Notes: generated by a model from the letters alone, not told the origin. 64,000 nucleotides of DNA from Candidatus Hydrogenedentota bacterium (GCA_020849535.1 JADLGB010000320.1:1-64000), one strand, 5' to 3'. Shown: positions 17,885-26,991, numbered from the stretch's first letter. Program-made: numbers and translations.

Positions 17885-18186
17885 GCAAAGACCGGTTTCT
17901 CCAGGTGAAGTTGGGGGGGAAGACCGTCCAGGTTCCGGTCTTCCAAGACGAGAAAACCACACTCGAGATCGTCGCGTCCGTGAACGACCGGCTCCGCGAA
18001 ATTGAGGAGTCCAGCGCACGCGTGGACACCCAGGCCTATGCACTCCAGGCAGCCTACCTGTTCGCCGTGGACTCTGCCCGAGCGGAACTTGCCTCAAGCG
18101 ATGACGAGACCGAAGTACACAAGAGTCTGGTTCGAATTCAGCATGCACTGAAGGGCCTCCTGGGTGACCTTGCCCAGCCAAGCTGA
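17881..18186 (+). CDS. zapA: cell division protein ZapA
   Basis: A 101-residue ZapA-family protein that bundles FtsZ filaments at the division site. The short N-terminal beta part (FLQVKLGGKTVQVPV) and the long C-terminal helix containing VNDRLREIEESS and DTQAYALQAAYLFAVDSARAEL match the family. zapA following pheT is a known arrangement in several phyla. Its ATG overlaps the coiled-coil gene stop. A hairpin without a T-run lies four bases downstream at 18190-18209. Confidence 0.87.
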   Translation: MSKDRFLQVKLGGKTVQVPVFQDEKTTLEIVASVNDRLREIEESSARVDTQAYALQAAYLFAVDSARAELASSDDETEVHKSLVRIQHALKGLLGDLAQPS

Positions 18187-18653
18187 GCCTGGTCTGATGG
18201 GGCAGACCAAGCGCTCTCTGGTAATCTAACGACGACATTACTTCATTCCGTTCAGGCCATGGAACTCTTAGACTCTGCCTTATTTGATGTCTGATAATAT
18301 ATATTATGTTCAGTAAGTGGACCAGAAGACGGGCCATCTCCGGGGGTTGGCTGTTATGTATGCTTTTCCTTATTCATTCCGGCTGTCATATGGCTACCTA
18401 ATCCACTTCGTTCACCTAGCCTCCTAATTACTCTATCTTGAATATGTTATGCTTCTGATTGAACGCGTCAACTTCCTGTCTGCCCGATGATTTTCAGTGG
18501 TTTTGATTTGGATAAGGCCGGTGGCACTCTGCGAGTCTGCTTGGCATAGGCCGACTAAAGATCATCTGCCTGATGGATGTGGGAGATAAATTACAGCGCT
18601 TTGGGCAGGTACGGGGTCCCTTCTCGGGTACGCTGTGGTGGGAAAAAAAGAAA
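18187..18653. other. gene-free, A+T-richer spacer after zapA
   Basis: No coding region is supported. TGGTCTG at 18190-18196 pairs with CAGACCA at 18203-18209 as a 7-bp hairpin, without a following T-run, so it is at most a weak terminator. The rest is clearly lower in G+C than the flanking operons (for example GATAATATATATTATG near 18289). I could not identify a 6S RNA or any other known RNA here. Confidence 0.5.
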
Positions 18654-18729
18654 TGGAGCGGGATACGGGGTTCGAACCCGCGACATCCAGCTTGGGAAGC
18701 TGGCACTCTACCAACTGAGTTAATCCCGC
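18654..18729 (-). tRNA. tRNA-Gly, anticodon CCC
   Basis: Read on the minus strand, this folds as a complete cloverleaf of 73 bases plus encoded CCA. Acceptor GCGGGAT pairs with ATCCCGC, the D stem is ACTC/GAGT, and the anticodon stem is CCAGC/GCTGG around the loop TTCCCAA. The T arm is GCGGG-TTCGAAC-CCCGT with one G-U pair, the discriminator is T, and CCA is encoded at 18656-18654. The 7-base anticodon loop places CCC at positions 34-36, so it reads GGG codons. A T-rich stretch follows the CCA and may end transcription. Confidence 0.95.
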
Positions 18730-19554
18730 TCAGGAGGCCCTATTCTATCACCAAGGCGGGCCCGTGTCAATTGGCATGTAAGTCATTACCATGAAGCACT
18801 GTATATCCTAGAGGAGATCGCATTCGGCGCGGCACCTCCTGCAACGATGGACACAAGGGATCTGCTCGGGGCATGCCTATCGAGAGCATCTTCTGTGTTG
18901 GACTGCAAGAAGTTGTGGGCCTTTATCGAGATTCTATGTTATAATTTCTTTCCGTATTGAATATGCTACGTGAATTATAATTTACATGAATTTCTGTCTG
19001 TTATAACTTGACAATTTTGCTCACTCGTCAATTGTCCGCCGCTGGTACGTTGAGACTGGAGGGCAATCTCTTGTCATAGCCATCAGTCTATCATTGATCG
19101 CAGTCCCCTTCTCTCCCAGGCAGCCCGGTTCTCTCGTGAATGGCCCCACGATACATCCGAATTATGCCAAGTTTGCTTGTTGAGTCCATTATGAGATTCC
19201 AGGAACGGGTGGAGGCGGTTTTCGGATAAGTCAATAGATTACCGAGGGAGATCCAGACTTACGAAAAGCCATTTGTCGAGCAACGAGGAATCTATAAAGT
19301 GCCTTATGTTGTGTATGCGATAGGCATAAACTGCACATAATATCTATCATGTCATCTAACTTATGGAATATCTGGGACTTTTGCGTTCCCTGTATTTCAT
19401 ATATGTCTCACTCTGTGATTCTGTCTATAGTCGCAAGTAAATGCCTTAATGTCAGGTAACTTAAACAATGCTTTAAGTAAGGTGTTTTGATTTCATCTCT
19501 GGCTTCCTCTCCAGATGGCAGAAATGCGTTGCTTGGGGTCAGCAAAGAAGGGTA
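18730..19554. other. 825-base gene-free A+T-rich region upstream of recA
   Basis: No coding region is supported on either strand. The stretch has much lower G+C than its neighbours. It holds GACAATT at 19010-19016 repeated inverted at 19030-19036 around a 13-base loop, and several TATAAT-like strings. It also lies near the change of G/C skew. I looked for DnaA boxes (TTWTNCACA) and found no good match. It could hold an unrecognised RNA gene, regulatory DNA for recA, or decayed sequence. Confidence 0.5.
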
Positions 19555-19583
19555 TTGACAGACCCATCCCTGAAGTGTAATAT
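19555..19583 (+). promoter_or_regulatory. sigma-70-type promoter of recA
   Basis: TTGACA at 19555-19560 and TAATAT at 19578-19583 have a 17-base spacer. The start point would be near 19590, leaving a leader of about 37 bases before the recA ATG at 19627. Confidence 0.78.
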
Positions 19584-19594
19584 AGGGCCGTGGT

Positions 19595-19606
19595 GAACAA
19601 ATATTC
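19595..19606. promoter_or_regulatory. possible LexA/SOS operator at the recA start point
   Basis: GAACAAATATTC lies just downstream of the predicted start point. It resembles the Gram-positive-type SOS box GAAC-N4-GTTC with one mismatch. The position suits repression. The match is short and LexA of this organism is unknown, so this is tentative. Confidence 0.3.
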
Positions 19607-19626
19607 AGTATTTGGAGGGGGCTTTC

Positions 19627-20697
19627 ATGGCTGAAGCAAAGAGCGATCCGAAGGTGAAGGCGTTGGATATTGCCGTCGCGCAATTGGAAAAGCAGTTCGG
19701 ACGGGGTACCCTGGTCCGCCTGGGAGACGATCATTTTGAGCAGAGGGTTCGGGCGCTATCCACAGGTAGCCTGTCCCTGGACATAGCCACCGGGGTGGGC
19801 GGTCTCCCCTCTGGGCGCGTGGTGGAGATCTTCGGTCCAGAATCCTCGGGTAAGACGACCTTGGCCCTTCACGTGGTTGCCAGCGCCCAGCGGGCCGGCG
19901 GCATTGCCTGTTTCATTGACGCGGAGCATGCCCTGGATCCGAACTTTGCCGCCCGCATAGGGGTAGACATCGATAACCTGCTGGTTTCTCAACCAGACAC
20001 CGCGGAGCAGGCACTGGAGATCTGCGAGACGCTTGTGCGCAGCAACGCGGTAGACGTGATTGTCATCGACTCGGTGGCGGCCTTGGTACCCAAGGCGGAA
20101 GTCGAAGGCGATATGGGTGACTCCCACATGGGCCTTCAGGCACGGCTTATGTCGCAGGCCTTGCGCAAGCTTACGGCATCCATAAGCCGGTCCCGGACCC
20201 TGGTCATCTTCATCAACCAGATACGCGATAAGATCGGTGTGATGTTCGGCAGCCCGGAGACCACGACCGGTGGCCGAGCGCTCAAGTTCTACGCGAGTAT
20301 CCGGATAGATGTCCGGCGCATCGCCACCATTAAGGAGCGGGAACAGGACGTGGGCAATCGGGTGCGCGCGAAAGTGGTCAAGAACAAGCTCGCTCCCCCA
20401 TTCCGCCAGGCGGAATTTGATATACTGTTCGCGGAAGGCATTTCCAGGGAGGGTGACCTCCTGGATCTGGCCGTTGAGGAAAAGCTGATTCAGAAGAGCG
20501 GCGCCTGGTTCTCGATGAACGGGGAGAACCTTGGTCAGGGGCGGGAAAACACGCGCCAATTCCTCAAGGACAATCCGGATCTGGCGGAGAAACTCCGAGC
20601 CCAGATTATCAAGGCCAAAGGCCTGGAATGGGTTGGGACCGCCGCGGTAGAAGCCGAAGCGGAGTCCGCGGCAGAGAGCACCGCAAGCGATAAGTAA
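19627..20697 (+). CDS. recA: recombinase A
   Basis: Forms filaments on single-stranded DNA, performs strand exchange and promotes LexA self-cleavage. The 356-residue protein has Walker A GPESSGKT at 70-77, the MAW-like DNA-binding region, the IDSVAALVPKAE Walker B strand, the L2 loop with NQIRDKIGVMFGSPETTTGGRALKF (the family signature), and the C-terminal acidic tail. The ATG at 19627 is preceded by GGAGGGGG. An AsmA-like gene starts one base after the stop, so recA may head a longer transcript. Confidence 0.98.
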   Translation: MAEAKSDPKVKALDIAVAQLEKQFGRGTLVRLGDDHFEQRVRALSTGSLSLDIATGVGGLPSGRVVEIFGPESSGKTTLALHVVASAQRAGGIACFIDAEHALDPNFAARIGVDIDNLLVSQPDTAEQALEICETLVRSNAVDVIVIDSVAALVPKAEVEGDMGDSHMGLQARLMSQALRKLTASISRSRTLVIFINQIRDKIGVMFGSPETTTGGRALKFYASIRIDVRRIATIKEREQDVGNRVRAKVVKNKLAPPFRQAEFDILFAEGISREGDLLDLAVEEKLIQKSGAWFSMNGENLGQGRENTRQFLKDNPDLAEKLRAQIIKAKGLEWVGTAAVEAEAESAAESTASDK

Positions 20698-20698
20698 A

Positions 20699-23600
20699 GT
20701 GGAAAACATAGACGAGACGGGGGTTCCCGGCTCGCGTTACTACCGTATTTGGCTGGTTGGCCTTCTTTTGCTCACCGCCCTGATCGCGGGGGGGGCTTTG
20801 TTTGCCAAGTACCAGATCGAGGGCTTCCGGGGTGTGATTCTGGGCCGGGCCCAGACCAGGATGGGCGCCGAGCTGCAAGTGGAGGAAGTCGCGGCGTTTG
20901 GGCTTCGCGGGTTGCGCGCCCAAGGGGTGCACCTTGTCTATTCCCTTCCACCGGCGACGACCGTGGAATTTGCCGCCCCCGAGGCCATCATCTATATCGA
21001 CTTCGTTGGTCTCATCTCCGGTGGAGGCATCTCGGTTGAACGCGTCCAGGTGAACCAAGCCGTGGTATCCGTGCGGCGGGAAGAGGGCCAGGCGTGGCTG
21101 GATCCTCGCGGGCCGGGAGCTGGGCCTCAATCGGCGTTTCTGAGTGGCGCTGTGCCGTTCCGCGTGACCGGCACGGACTGCCGCCTGGAGATAGAGAACG
21201 TGGTGGGCGGGAAGGAACTCCTCGTCTCCTCTATCGATTTTGACGTGTCGCGCCTCTCAGGGTCCAAGACGATTGGCGGAGTTCTGGCCGGTCGATTCAA
21301 CGAAGACGAAGCCACCAACCTGGCGGTCGAGTTTCAGGTTGCGTCACTTGAGGATTTCGATCTCAGTGTTTCATGCTCGCGGGTCACCGCGGCAGATGTG
21401 AATGAGTTCCTGCCGGTCTCCCAGCAGGTCGTCCAGAGGGGTGAGACCGCTCCCGTATTCAGGGTCAGTGGCAATCCCGACCGCACCATCTCCCTGAGTG
21501 TGGAGTCCAGCTTCAGTGATATTCAGTTGAGGTCTCAACCGGACTATATCCCCCCCGTCACGGGGACCCTTCGGGCCTACGGCACGTACGATCCCGAGAC
21601 GCGGGCATTCCAGGTATCGATGGCGCGCGCGGAATCGGAAGCACTGGAAGGAAACGTTACAGGAGCCGTCACGTTCTCCGACGGTTCCCCAAAGCTGGAC
21701 TTGGTTTTGCGCTCGACCAAACTCCCGGTCAAGGAGTTGATCAATTCGCTTCTTTCCGGACGGATTGAGAAGTATGGGGAGTTGGAGTACTCCGTCGCAT
21801 CGATAGAAGATTGCGCGCTTGCGGTGACGGGCACGGTTGAGTCCCCGGTCCTGGCAGCCAGGGCGTCCGGGGATGGAGGCGAGATTCGTTTCACGCCGAA
21901 GGATGTGAAGTACCCCCGCGTGAATCTCGCGGTAGGGCGCTTTGACATGGCGTGGGACTCGACGACACGCGAGCCTGGAGGATCCATCGTCATATCCGAC
22001 GGGTCCGTGAATCACCGGAGCACGGGTATCGAAGTGACGGGCCTGACCGGGCAGGTCAGTCTCGCAGGCGGGAAGGTGACGTTGAATCCGCTTCAGGCGT
22101 CGTTGCTGGGGCAGTCGGTGATGGCGAGCGGCACCTATGAACTGAAGAGCAAGTCCGGTGAGGCGAGCCTGGCAGGTTCCCTGGCGAACATCGAGACAAC
22201 CAAGCTGGCCACTTCAATCCGCAATGCTTCGCTGGCGGGCAGCGGCACCGTGAAGGCTTCAGTCAAGTTCCGGGAAAAGTCGGCGGATTTCGAGGCGGAC
22301 ATCGATGCGACGCAAGCGGAGATTGGATATCGGTGGTGGTTTCTCAAGCCGGTGGGCATCGGGGCCAGCGGCCACCTCAAGGGCAAATTCGTGTCGCGAA
22401 AGACCATTACGTGCGAAGTGGAATCCCTGATCGCCGGCACCCAATTGACCGCGACAACGGACCTATTTCACAACGGCAAGAAGTGGACGCTCCGGAAGGG
22501 CCGGGCCGAGTCCAAGGACCTCGATGTCGTTTCTGTGGGCAAGTGTCTGCCCTTGCCGTACGTCATCACGGGTGGCAAAGGGACTGACGGCTTCTATGCG
22601 TGGGAGCGGGACGCTGCGAATGAGAATCTGTGGAAGTCCGAGTTCGGACTGTCCATGGACGAGATAGCCTTACGGGCTGATGGGTCGGAGGTACCGCTTT
22701 CTTGCAAGGGCGTGACCTTGACAGGGGGCATGGCGGGCGGGGCCGGGGAAACCGGCGAGCTGACCCTCGACGTGGAAAGCGCGAGGACTCCCCCGCTCCG
22801 CGGTTCCAAGTGGTTTGCCCCGCTTGTGAGGGATCTGGAGAAGTACCCGTCGAACAATCGCACGTGGGCGTATCATTTGGCCGCCGCGACGCTCGAGGTT
22901 CCGCCGTGGAAAGGCGCTGATTTCAAGGGTGAGGCCTATTCGTCGGACACGGATTTCGGACTGGCAAGTTATTCGGCGACGGTGGACAAGGGAACTGTGA
23001 AGGGGTCTTACGCGAGCAAACGCAAAGAGAACGCCTTCGAATCGACGGCGCACTGGGACAACGTGTCGGCGGCCTATCTGATGGACACGCTTCAACTGCC
23101 CCACGTGTTCCGGGGTGACATGTCCGGCGAGGTGACCTACAGCCAGGATCGCGATGACCCGGGAACTTTGCATGGGTCCGGGTATTTTAAGATGAAGGAG
23201 GGGCAGTTCAGCGCGGACTACATTCTCGCGATGTTGGAGCAGCAGATGGAGAGCACGGAAGAGCCGACCCTTCCCCCTTCGTTGCGGTTCTCCTCGCTGG
23301 AGGCGGATATTGAATTCGAGAAGGATGTGGTGAAGACCCCGCGCATCGAGTTGACATCCGATGCGATCACCATGGATGCGGACGGGCAATTCGTCACCGA
23401 TGGAGACATGAACTACACGATCAATGTGTCCGTGACGCCGGACGCGGCTGAGCGAATTCCGCTGCTCGCGCAGAGCTTCAACGTGCAGGGATACCGGCTG
23501 GCGCAGCAGAACATCGAGTTGGCGTTTACGCTGTCCGGCCCGACCCTTCGGCCGGTGAGCGCGCTGTCCGAGGCACCGCCCGTGCACGTGACTCTGGTGA

Positions 23601-23713
23601 GCGGTGCATTGGAGGCAGCCAACGAAGCGATACGGGTTTTCGATGCCCCTAGAAAAATCCTGGTCGATCTGCTTAAAATTGGGGGTGGAATCGTAGGAGC
23701 CCGCAAGCAGTAG
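20699..23713 (+). CDS. AsmA-like inner-membrane protein with a very large periplasmic domain
   Basis: A 1004-residue protein starting at GTG, with one N-terminal transmembrane helix at about 16-38 (IWLVGLLLLTALIAGGALF) and a long repetitive beta-rich periplasmic domain. The C-terminal segment (about 850-980: YFKMKEGQFSADYIL..., YTINVSVTPDAAERIPLL, IELAFTLSGPTLRP) is typical of AsmA/YhdP-type proteins. These are thought to form bridges moving phospholipid between membranes. Lipid synthesis genes psd and pssA lie in the same window but in another operon. The start lies one base after recA. Confidence 0.77.
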   Translation: MENIDETGVPGSRYYRIWLVGLLLLTALIAGGALFAKYQIEGFRGVILGRAQTRMGAELQVEEVAAFGLRGLRAQGVHLVYSLPPATTVEFAAPEAIIYIDFVGLISGGGISVERVQVNQAVVSVRREEGQAWLDPRGPGAGPQSAFLSGAVPFRVTGTDCRLEIENVVGGKELLVSSIDFDVSRLSGSKTIGGVLAGRFNEDEATNLAVEFQVASLEDFDLSVSCSRVTAADVNEFLPVSQQVVQRGETAPVFRVSGNPDRTISLSVESSFSDIQLRSQPDYIPPVTGTLRAYGTYDPETRAFQVSMARAESEALEGNVTGAVTFSDGSPKLDLVLRSTKLPVKELINSLLSGRIEKYGELEYSVASIEDCALAVTGTVESPVLAARASGDGGEIRFTPKDVKYPRVNLAVGRFDMAWDSTTREPGGSIVISDGSVNHRSTGIEVTGLTGQVSLAGGKVTLNPLQASLLGQSVMASGTYELKSKSGEASLAGSLANIETTKLATSIRNASLAGSGTVKASVKFREKSADFEADIDATQAEIGYRWWFLKPVGIGASGHLKGKFVSRKTITCEVESLIAGTQLTATTDLFHNGKKWTLRKGRAESKDLDVVSVGKCLPLPYVITGGKGTDGFYAWERDAANENLWKSEFGLSMDEIALRADGSEVPLSCKGVTLTGGMAGGAGETGELTLDVESARTPPLRGSKWFAPLVRDLEKYPSNNRTWAYHLAAATLEVPPWKGADFKGEAYSSDTDFGLASYSATVDKGTVKGSYASKRKENAFESTAHWDNVSAAYLMDTLQLPHVFRGDMSGEVTYSQDRDDPGTLHGSGYFKMKEGQFSADYILAMLEQQMESTEEPTLPPSLRFSSLEADIEFEKDVVKTPRIELTSDAITMDADGQFVTDGDMNYTINVSVTPDAAERIPLLAQSFNVQGYRLAQQNIELAFTLSGPTLRPVSALSEAPPVHVTLVSGALEAANEAIRVFDAPRKILVDLLKIGGGIVGARKQ

Positions 23714-23716
23714 TGC

Positions 23717-24295
23717 ATGGGAAGGGAAAGCACCAGAAATTTCATGGAAATCCGCATTGGTAAAGCTGCTCGCACTTGCGCGGGAACCGAGCGTGCATTC
23801 GAGCACGGCGAGAACGTCGTTTCGGTGGTGCGCCTGGAGAATCAGGTGTTGGTGCGCCAGGACTTCGCAAAGTCCGCCTACGCACCCGCCACCGCTGCCG
23901 GGGCACTCGCCGTGTGGGAAACGCAGTACATCGATCCGAACGTGGCGAACCAGGAACCTGCCGAGACCTTCTCCCCTCTGCGGCGCATATTCTACGATTC
24001 ACTTGAGTCCGCGGACCGGGTGCAATTGGCGAAGGCGTACCTGGCCGCACAACTCTTGAGGCGCCAGAAGGTGTTCAGACTTGTGAAGGAATCGGAGGAA
24101 GGTGAAGGGTTCGCGCGGGTAGCACTGTTCACCGATCGGCTGAACAACCGGCTGATCGAGGTCCGCGATCCACAGTTGACGCTGGCGGAACTTGAGGCGG
24201 GCCGTTCGCTCCTTGTGGAGGAGCTGGCCCGGTTGGAAGGCGGAGAAGAGGATGTCGAGGCGGCCGAGCCCGCAGGAGATGTAAAAGACAACTGA
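23717..24295 (+). CDS. conserved hypothetical protein with a small Cys/Gly-Glu motif
   Basis: A 192-residue soluble protein. An N-terminal part reading ARTCAGTERAFEHGENVVSVV is followed by LVRQDFAKSAYAP and a helical C-terminal half (AKAYLAAQLLRRQKVFRLVKE). I recall a comparable layout in planctomycete hypothetical proteins, but I cannot name a family or function. The only clear neighbour link is the operon: four bases after the AsmA-like gene and two bases before the SPOR gene. An internal ATG at 23744 is an alternative start. A role in the envelope or division cluster is inference from position only. Confidence 0.6.
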   Translation: MGRESTRNFMEIRIGKAARTCAGTERAFEHGENVVSVVRLENQVLVRQDFAKSAYAPATAAGALAVWETQYIDPNVANQEPAETFSPLRRIFYDSLESADRVQLAKAYLAAQLLRRQKVFRLVKESEEGEGFARVALFTDRLNNRLIEVRDPQLTLAELEAGRSLLVEELARLEGGEEDVEAAEPAGDVKDN

Positions 24296-24296
24296 C

Positions 24297-25220
24297 ATGG
24301 CATACCAGAATAAGAACAAGACACGATCTCCGCGCGAAGAGCCCGCCCTGCAGTTGAGTTCCTACCAGTTGGTCATGGCGATTTGTTCGTTGCTGCTTGT
24401 GGGGTGTCTCCTGTTCGTTGCGGGGATCATGGTGAACCGCTATACGGGTGGCACGAACCAGACGCAGGTGTCCGCGCTAGATAACACACCGCCTGTGAAT
24501 GTGCCGTCCGCGGGTACCCAGCCCGCCAGGTCCGGAGAGCGGACCGAGGGTGTGCAGGTTGCGCCGAAGCCGGTCACGCTGCCGCCAGAGCCGAGTGCCG
24601 GTGCGTCAATCCCAAGCACGACGAAACCGCCGGTGGTGCGCGACACGAGTTCGAAGTACATTCCTGCACCCCCGCCGCGCCGTTCCACTGGGACTGAACC
24701 CAGTGGCACGCCCACTCCCACGGCCGACACCGCAGCGAAGCCTGCAGCCGGGCAACCGGCCTCGGCTCAGGCGCCCGTCCAGCCGGTGATTACGCCGGTG
24801 GTGACCGAGCCAGCCACCCCGAGTGCAGGCCAAGAGACACCTTCTCCAGCGGCGTCAGTGCAAGCGGGTGGGGAGATGCCGCCCGCAGGTGCCGGAGAGT
24901 CCCCCGCTCCTGCTGCTGAAACCGCGCCGGAAACGACACCAACGACGCCGCAGGGCAATCCGTCGGCGGCACCGCAAGCGCCGTTCACCATTCAGGTTGC
25001 ATCGTTTGATGCAGACAATCTGGACCGTGCGAAGCAGTTCAAGAAGGCCATTGAAGACAAGACGGACTATACGGTTGACTTGGTACCGGCCAAAGATGGC
25101 AAGCGGGTCCGCGCCTTTGTGGGTAGCTATCCCGACCGGGCCGCGGCAGACAAGGCCCGGGCAGCTTTGGCGAAGATCAAAGATTTCGAAGGGTGTTTTG
25201 TGAAGTCCTTGGCGGAATGA
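24297..25220 (+). CDS. SPOR-domain membrane protein
   Basis: A 307-residue protein: short cytoplasmic N-terminus, one transmembrane helix at about 22-44 (LVMAICSLLLVGCLLFVAG), a long Pro/Ala/Thr-rich linker of about 175 residues, and a C-terminal SPOR domain at about 228-305 (PFTIQVASFDADNLDRAK ... VRAFVGSYPDRAAADKARAAL). SPOR domains bind denuded septal peptidoglycan, so the protein probably localises to the division site, as FtsN and DedD do. It lies two bases after the preceding gene. The window also encodes ZapA. Confidence 0.88.
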   Translation: MAYQNKNKTRSPREEPALQLSSYQLVMAICSLLLVGCLLFVAGIMVNRYTGGTNQTQVSALDNTPPVNVPSAGTQPARSGERTEGVQVAPKPVTLPPEPSAGASIPSTTKPPVVRDTSSKYIPAPPPRRSTGTEPSGTPTPTADTAAKPAAGQPASAQAPVQPVITPVVTEPATPSAGQETPSPAASVQAGGEMPPAGAGESPAPAAETAPETTPTTPQGNPSAAPQAPFTIQVASFDADNLDRAKQFKKAIEDKTDYTVDLVPAKDGKRVRAFVGSYPDRAAADKARAALAKIKDFEGCFVKSLAE

Positions 25221-25248
25221 ACACTAGCATTTCGGACGGGGGGCGGTC

Positions 25249-26124
25249 ATGAAAGTAACAGTTATCGGTCCCGGAGCGATGGGATGTCTTTTCGCGGCAC
25301 GGCTTGCGAAGTCGGGAGTCGATACGACGCTCGTTGACCATCGGATTGACCGCGCGTCCCGCTTGAATTCCAAGGGAATTACCGTGGAGAGTGGCGACGG
25401 CACAATCACGGAGTCTGTGCGGGTTGTTTCAAGTGTTCCAACGGGCCAAGACCTAGTGATTGTTCTTGTTAAGTCACATGTTACCAAGTTGTTGACGCTC
25501 AATAGTCGAGCACCGGTTCTTACGCTTCAGAACGGTTTGGGCAATATTGAAACACTATGTTCCAGCGTGGGAAGCTCCGTTCTTCTTGCGGGAGTGACGA
25601 CTGAGGCATCCACCCTTCTTGAAGAAGGGCGTGTTCGCCATGCCGCGCGCGGCATCACGCGGTTGGGGTCGTGGACGTCCTGTCCGGCGGGGCCGGCGCT
25701 GAAGGTACTGGAGAAGGCGGGGTTTGCCGTCGAGCAGACTGACTCGCCTGGGCAGGCGGTCTGGGAAAAGGTCGCCATCAATGCCGGCATTAATCCGATC
25801 ACGGCCCTGCTAAACGTTGAGAATGGACGCATCCTGGAAATTCCCGAGGCGAGACAGCTCATGCGGGATCTCGTGGTGGAGGCAGTGAAGGTCGCGTGCA
25901 CCGAGGGGTATCGGTTCGAGCGAAGTTTGGTGGAGGTTGCCGAGGCGACCTGTGCGGAGACCAAGACCAACGTCTCCTCCATGCTTCAGGATGTGCGCGC
26001 GGGACGCAGGACGGAGATTGACGCCATCAGTGGCGAGATCGTGAAGCGCGCCCAGCACTCGGCGTTGCCGACCCCGCGAACGCGGGTGGTTTGGCAGTTG
26101 CTGAAGGGTATTGAGCAGCGTTGA
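25249..26124 (+). CDS. panE: 2-dehydropantoate 2-reductase (ketopantoate reductase)
   Basis: Reduces ketopantoate to pantoate with NADPH for coenzyme A synthesis. The 291-residue protein has the Rossmann motif VIGPGAMG at 5-12, the LVKS segment, the TLQNGLGN motif, the catalytic lysine in WEKVAINAGINPITAL, and the C-terminal helical domain with conserved SSMLQDVRAGRRTEIDAISGEIV. GGGGGCGG precedes the ATG. The next gene overlaps the stop. Some members of this family act on other 2-oxo acids, so the exact substrate is inferred. Confidence 0.9.
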   Translation: MKVTVIGPGAMGCLFAARLAKSGVDTTLVDHRIDRASRLNSKGITVESGDGTITESVRVVSSVPTGQDLVIVLVKSHVTKLLTLNSRAPVLTLQNGLGNIETLCSSVGSSVLLAGVTTEASTLLEEGRVRHAARGITRLGSWTSCPAGPALKVLEKAGFAVEQTDSPGQAVWEKVAINAGINPITALLNVENGRILEIPEARQLMRDLVVEAVKVACTEGYRFERSLVEVAEATCAETKTNVSSMLQDVRAGRRTEIDAISGEIVKRAQHSALPTPRTRVVWQLLKGIEQR

Positions 26125-26861
26125 GCGAGAAGCCTCTTTCATACACGAGTCCGGTAAAATTTACTTTCAGACAACGCATCTCACTTAGCGTTCTGCCCCC
26201 CACACTTTCTTTGATTCACCGAGCCATTTCTTCTACCTGCCCTTTGGAAGTAACTAATTCAGAGATGTTTAACGAATTGAAGCGCAAGGATGGCCGGGCG
26301 ATTCTTGCCTTCTGGCACGAGGTGCTTCCCCTTGCGCTTTGGACGCAGCGGGGAACTGGATATCATACATTAACCAGTTACAGCTATGATGGCGAGTTGG
26401 CGGCGTGCGTGGTGAAGCATTTCGGGCTGGCAGCCTTGCGTGGCTCTTCAAGCCGGGGCGGGAGTCAGGCGCTCCGGCAGCTTGAGCTGGCCTTGGAGAT
26501 GGGGATCACAATCGGATTCACGCTGGACGGACCGAGAGGGCCGCGGCGCGTGTCGAAGCCGGGGATCGCCGTTTTGGCGGCGAGGAGTGGATTGCCTGTC
26601 GTGCCGCTGGTGCTCGCGGTCGAGCGGGCTTGGCGGATGCGGTCGTGGGATCGTCTGGTGGTGCCGAAGCCCTTTGCCAGAATCCACTGCATCTTTGGTG
26701 AGCCGATTCCGCCTCCTGTAGATGAGTCGAAGGACGAAGTGGAGCGGATGCGGCTGCTGGTGGAGCGGGATTTGAATGCCCGGCAGCAGGCCCTCGAAAA
26801 GGAACTGGGGATCGATATCGGGTGGGTGGAGCCGAGGAAGTGCGGGAAGGGCGAAGAGTAG
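26121..26861 (+). CDS. DUF374 lysophospholipid acyltransferase-like protein
   Basis: A 246-residue protein of the DUF374 family, related to LPLAT acyltransferases. The conserved segments are ILAFWHEVLPLALW, SYSYDGELAACVVKHFGLAALRGSSSRGGSQAL, and FTLDGPRGPRRVSKPGIAVLAARSGLPVVPL. The acyl acceptor is unknown; lipid A or lysophospholipid modification is likely by analogy. The proposed start is TTG overlapping the panE stop (26121-26124). A later ATG would remove the N-terminal amphipathic part, and the start is not certain. Confidence 0.85.
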   Translation: MSEKPLSYTSPVKFTFRQRISLSVLPPTLSLIHRAISSTCPLEVTNSEMFNELKRKDGRAILAFWHEVLPLALWTQRGTGYHTLTSYSYDGELAACVVKHFGLAALRGSSSRGGSQALRQLELALEMGITIGFTLDGPRGPRRVSKPGIAVLAARSGLPVVPLVLAVERAWRMRSWDRLVVPKPFARIHCIFGEPIPPPVDESKDEVERMRLLVERDLNARQQALEKELGIDIGWVEPRKCGKGEE

Positions 26862-26878
26862 ATCGGACGTGGCAAAGA

Positions 26879-26988
26879 GGGCGGGAACAAATCCCGCCCT
26901 ACGAAGAGAATGCGAAGAGAAGAGGTGTTCTTGTAGGGCGGGGATGATCCCCGCCTTTCCGGAGGGGCGGGAACTGATCTCGCTCTAC
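26879..26988. repeat. three GGCGGGAACAAATCCCGCC-type hairpin repeats
   Basis: Imperfect copies lie at 26879-26902, 26933-26955 and 26961-26988. The first pairs GGGCGGGA with TCCCGCCC around ACAAA. The second pairs GGCGGGGAT with ATCCCCGCC. The same unit recurs at 50301-50326. They sit between two convergent genes and may act as terminators for both, but none has a clean T-run. Confidence 0.7.
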
Positions 26989-26991
26989 GGT

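Noticed and set aside
18187..18653. 6S RNA gene after zapA
   Set aside because: The gene order made this attractive, but I could not draw the long bulged hairpin with conserved ends, so no RNA feature was entered.
18730..19554. Chromosomal replication origin
   Set aside because: The skew switch and A+T richness are suggestive, but no DnaA boxes were found and no dnaA, dnaN, gyrB or rpmH is nearby. Kept only as a finding.
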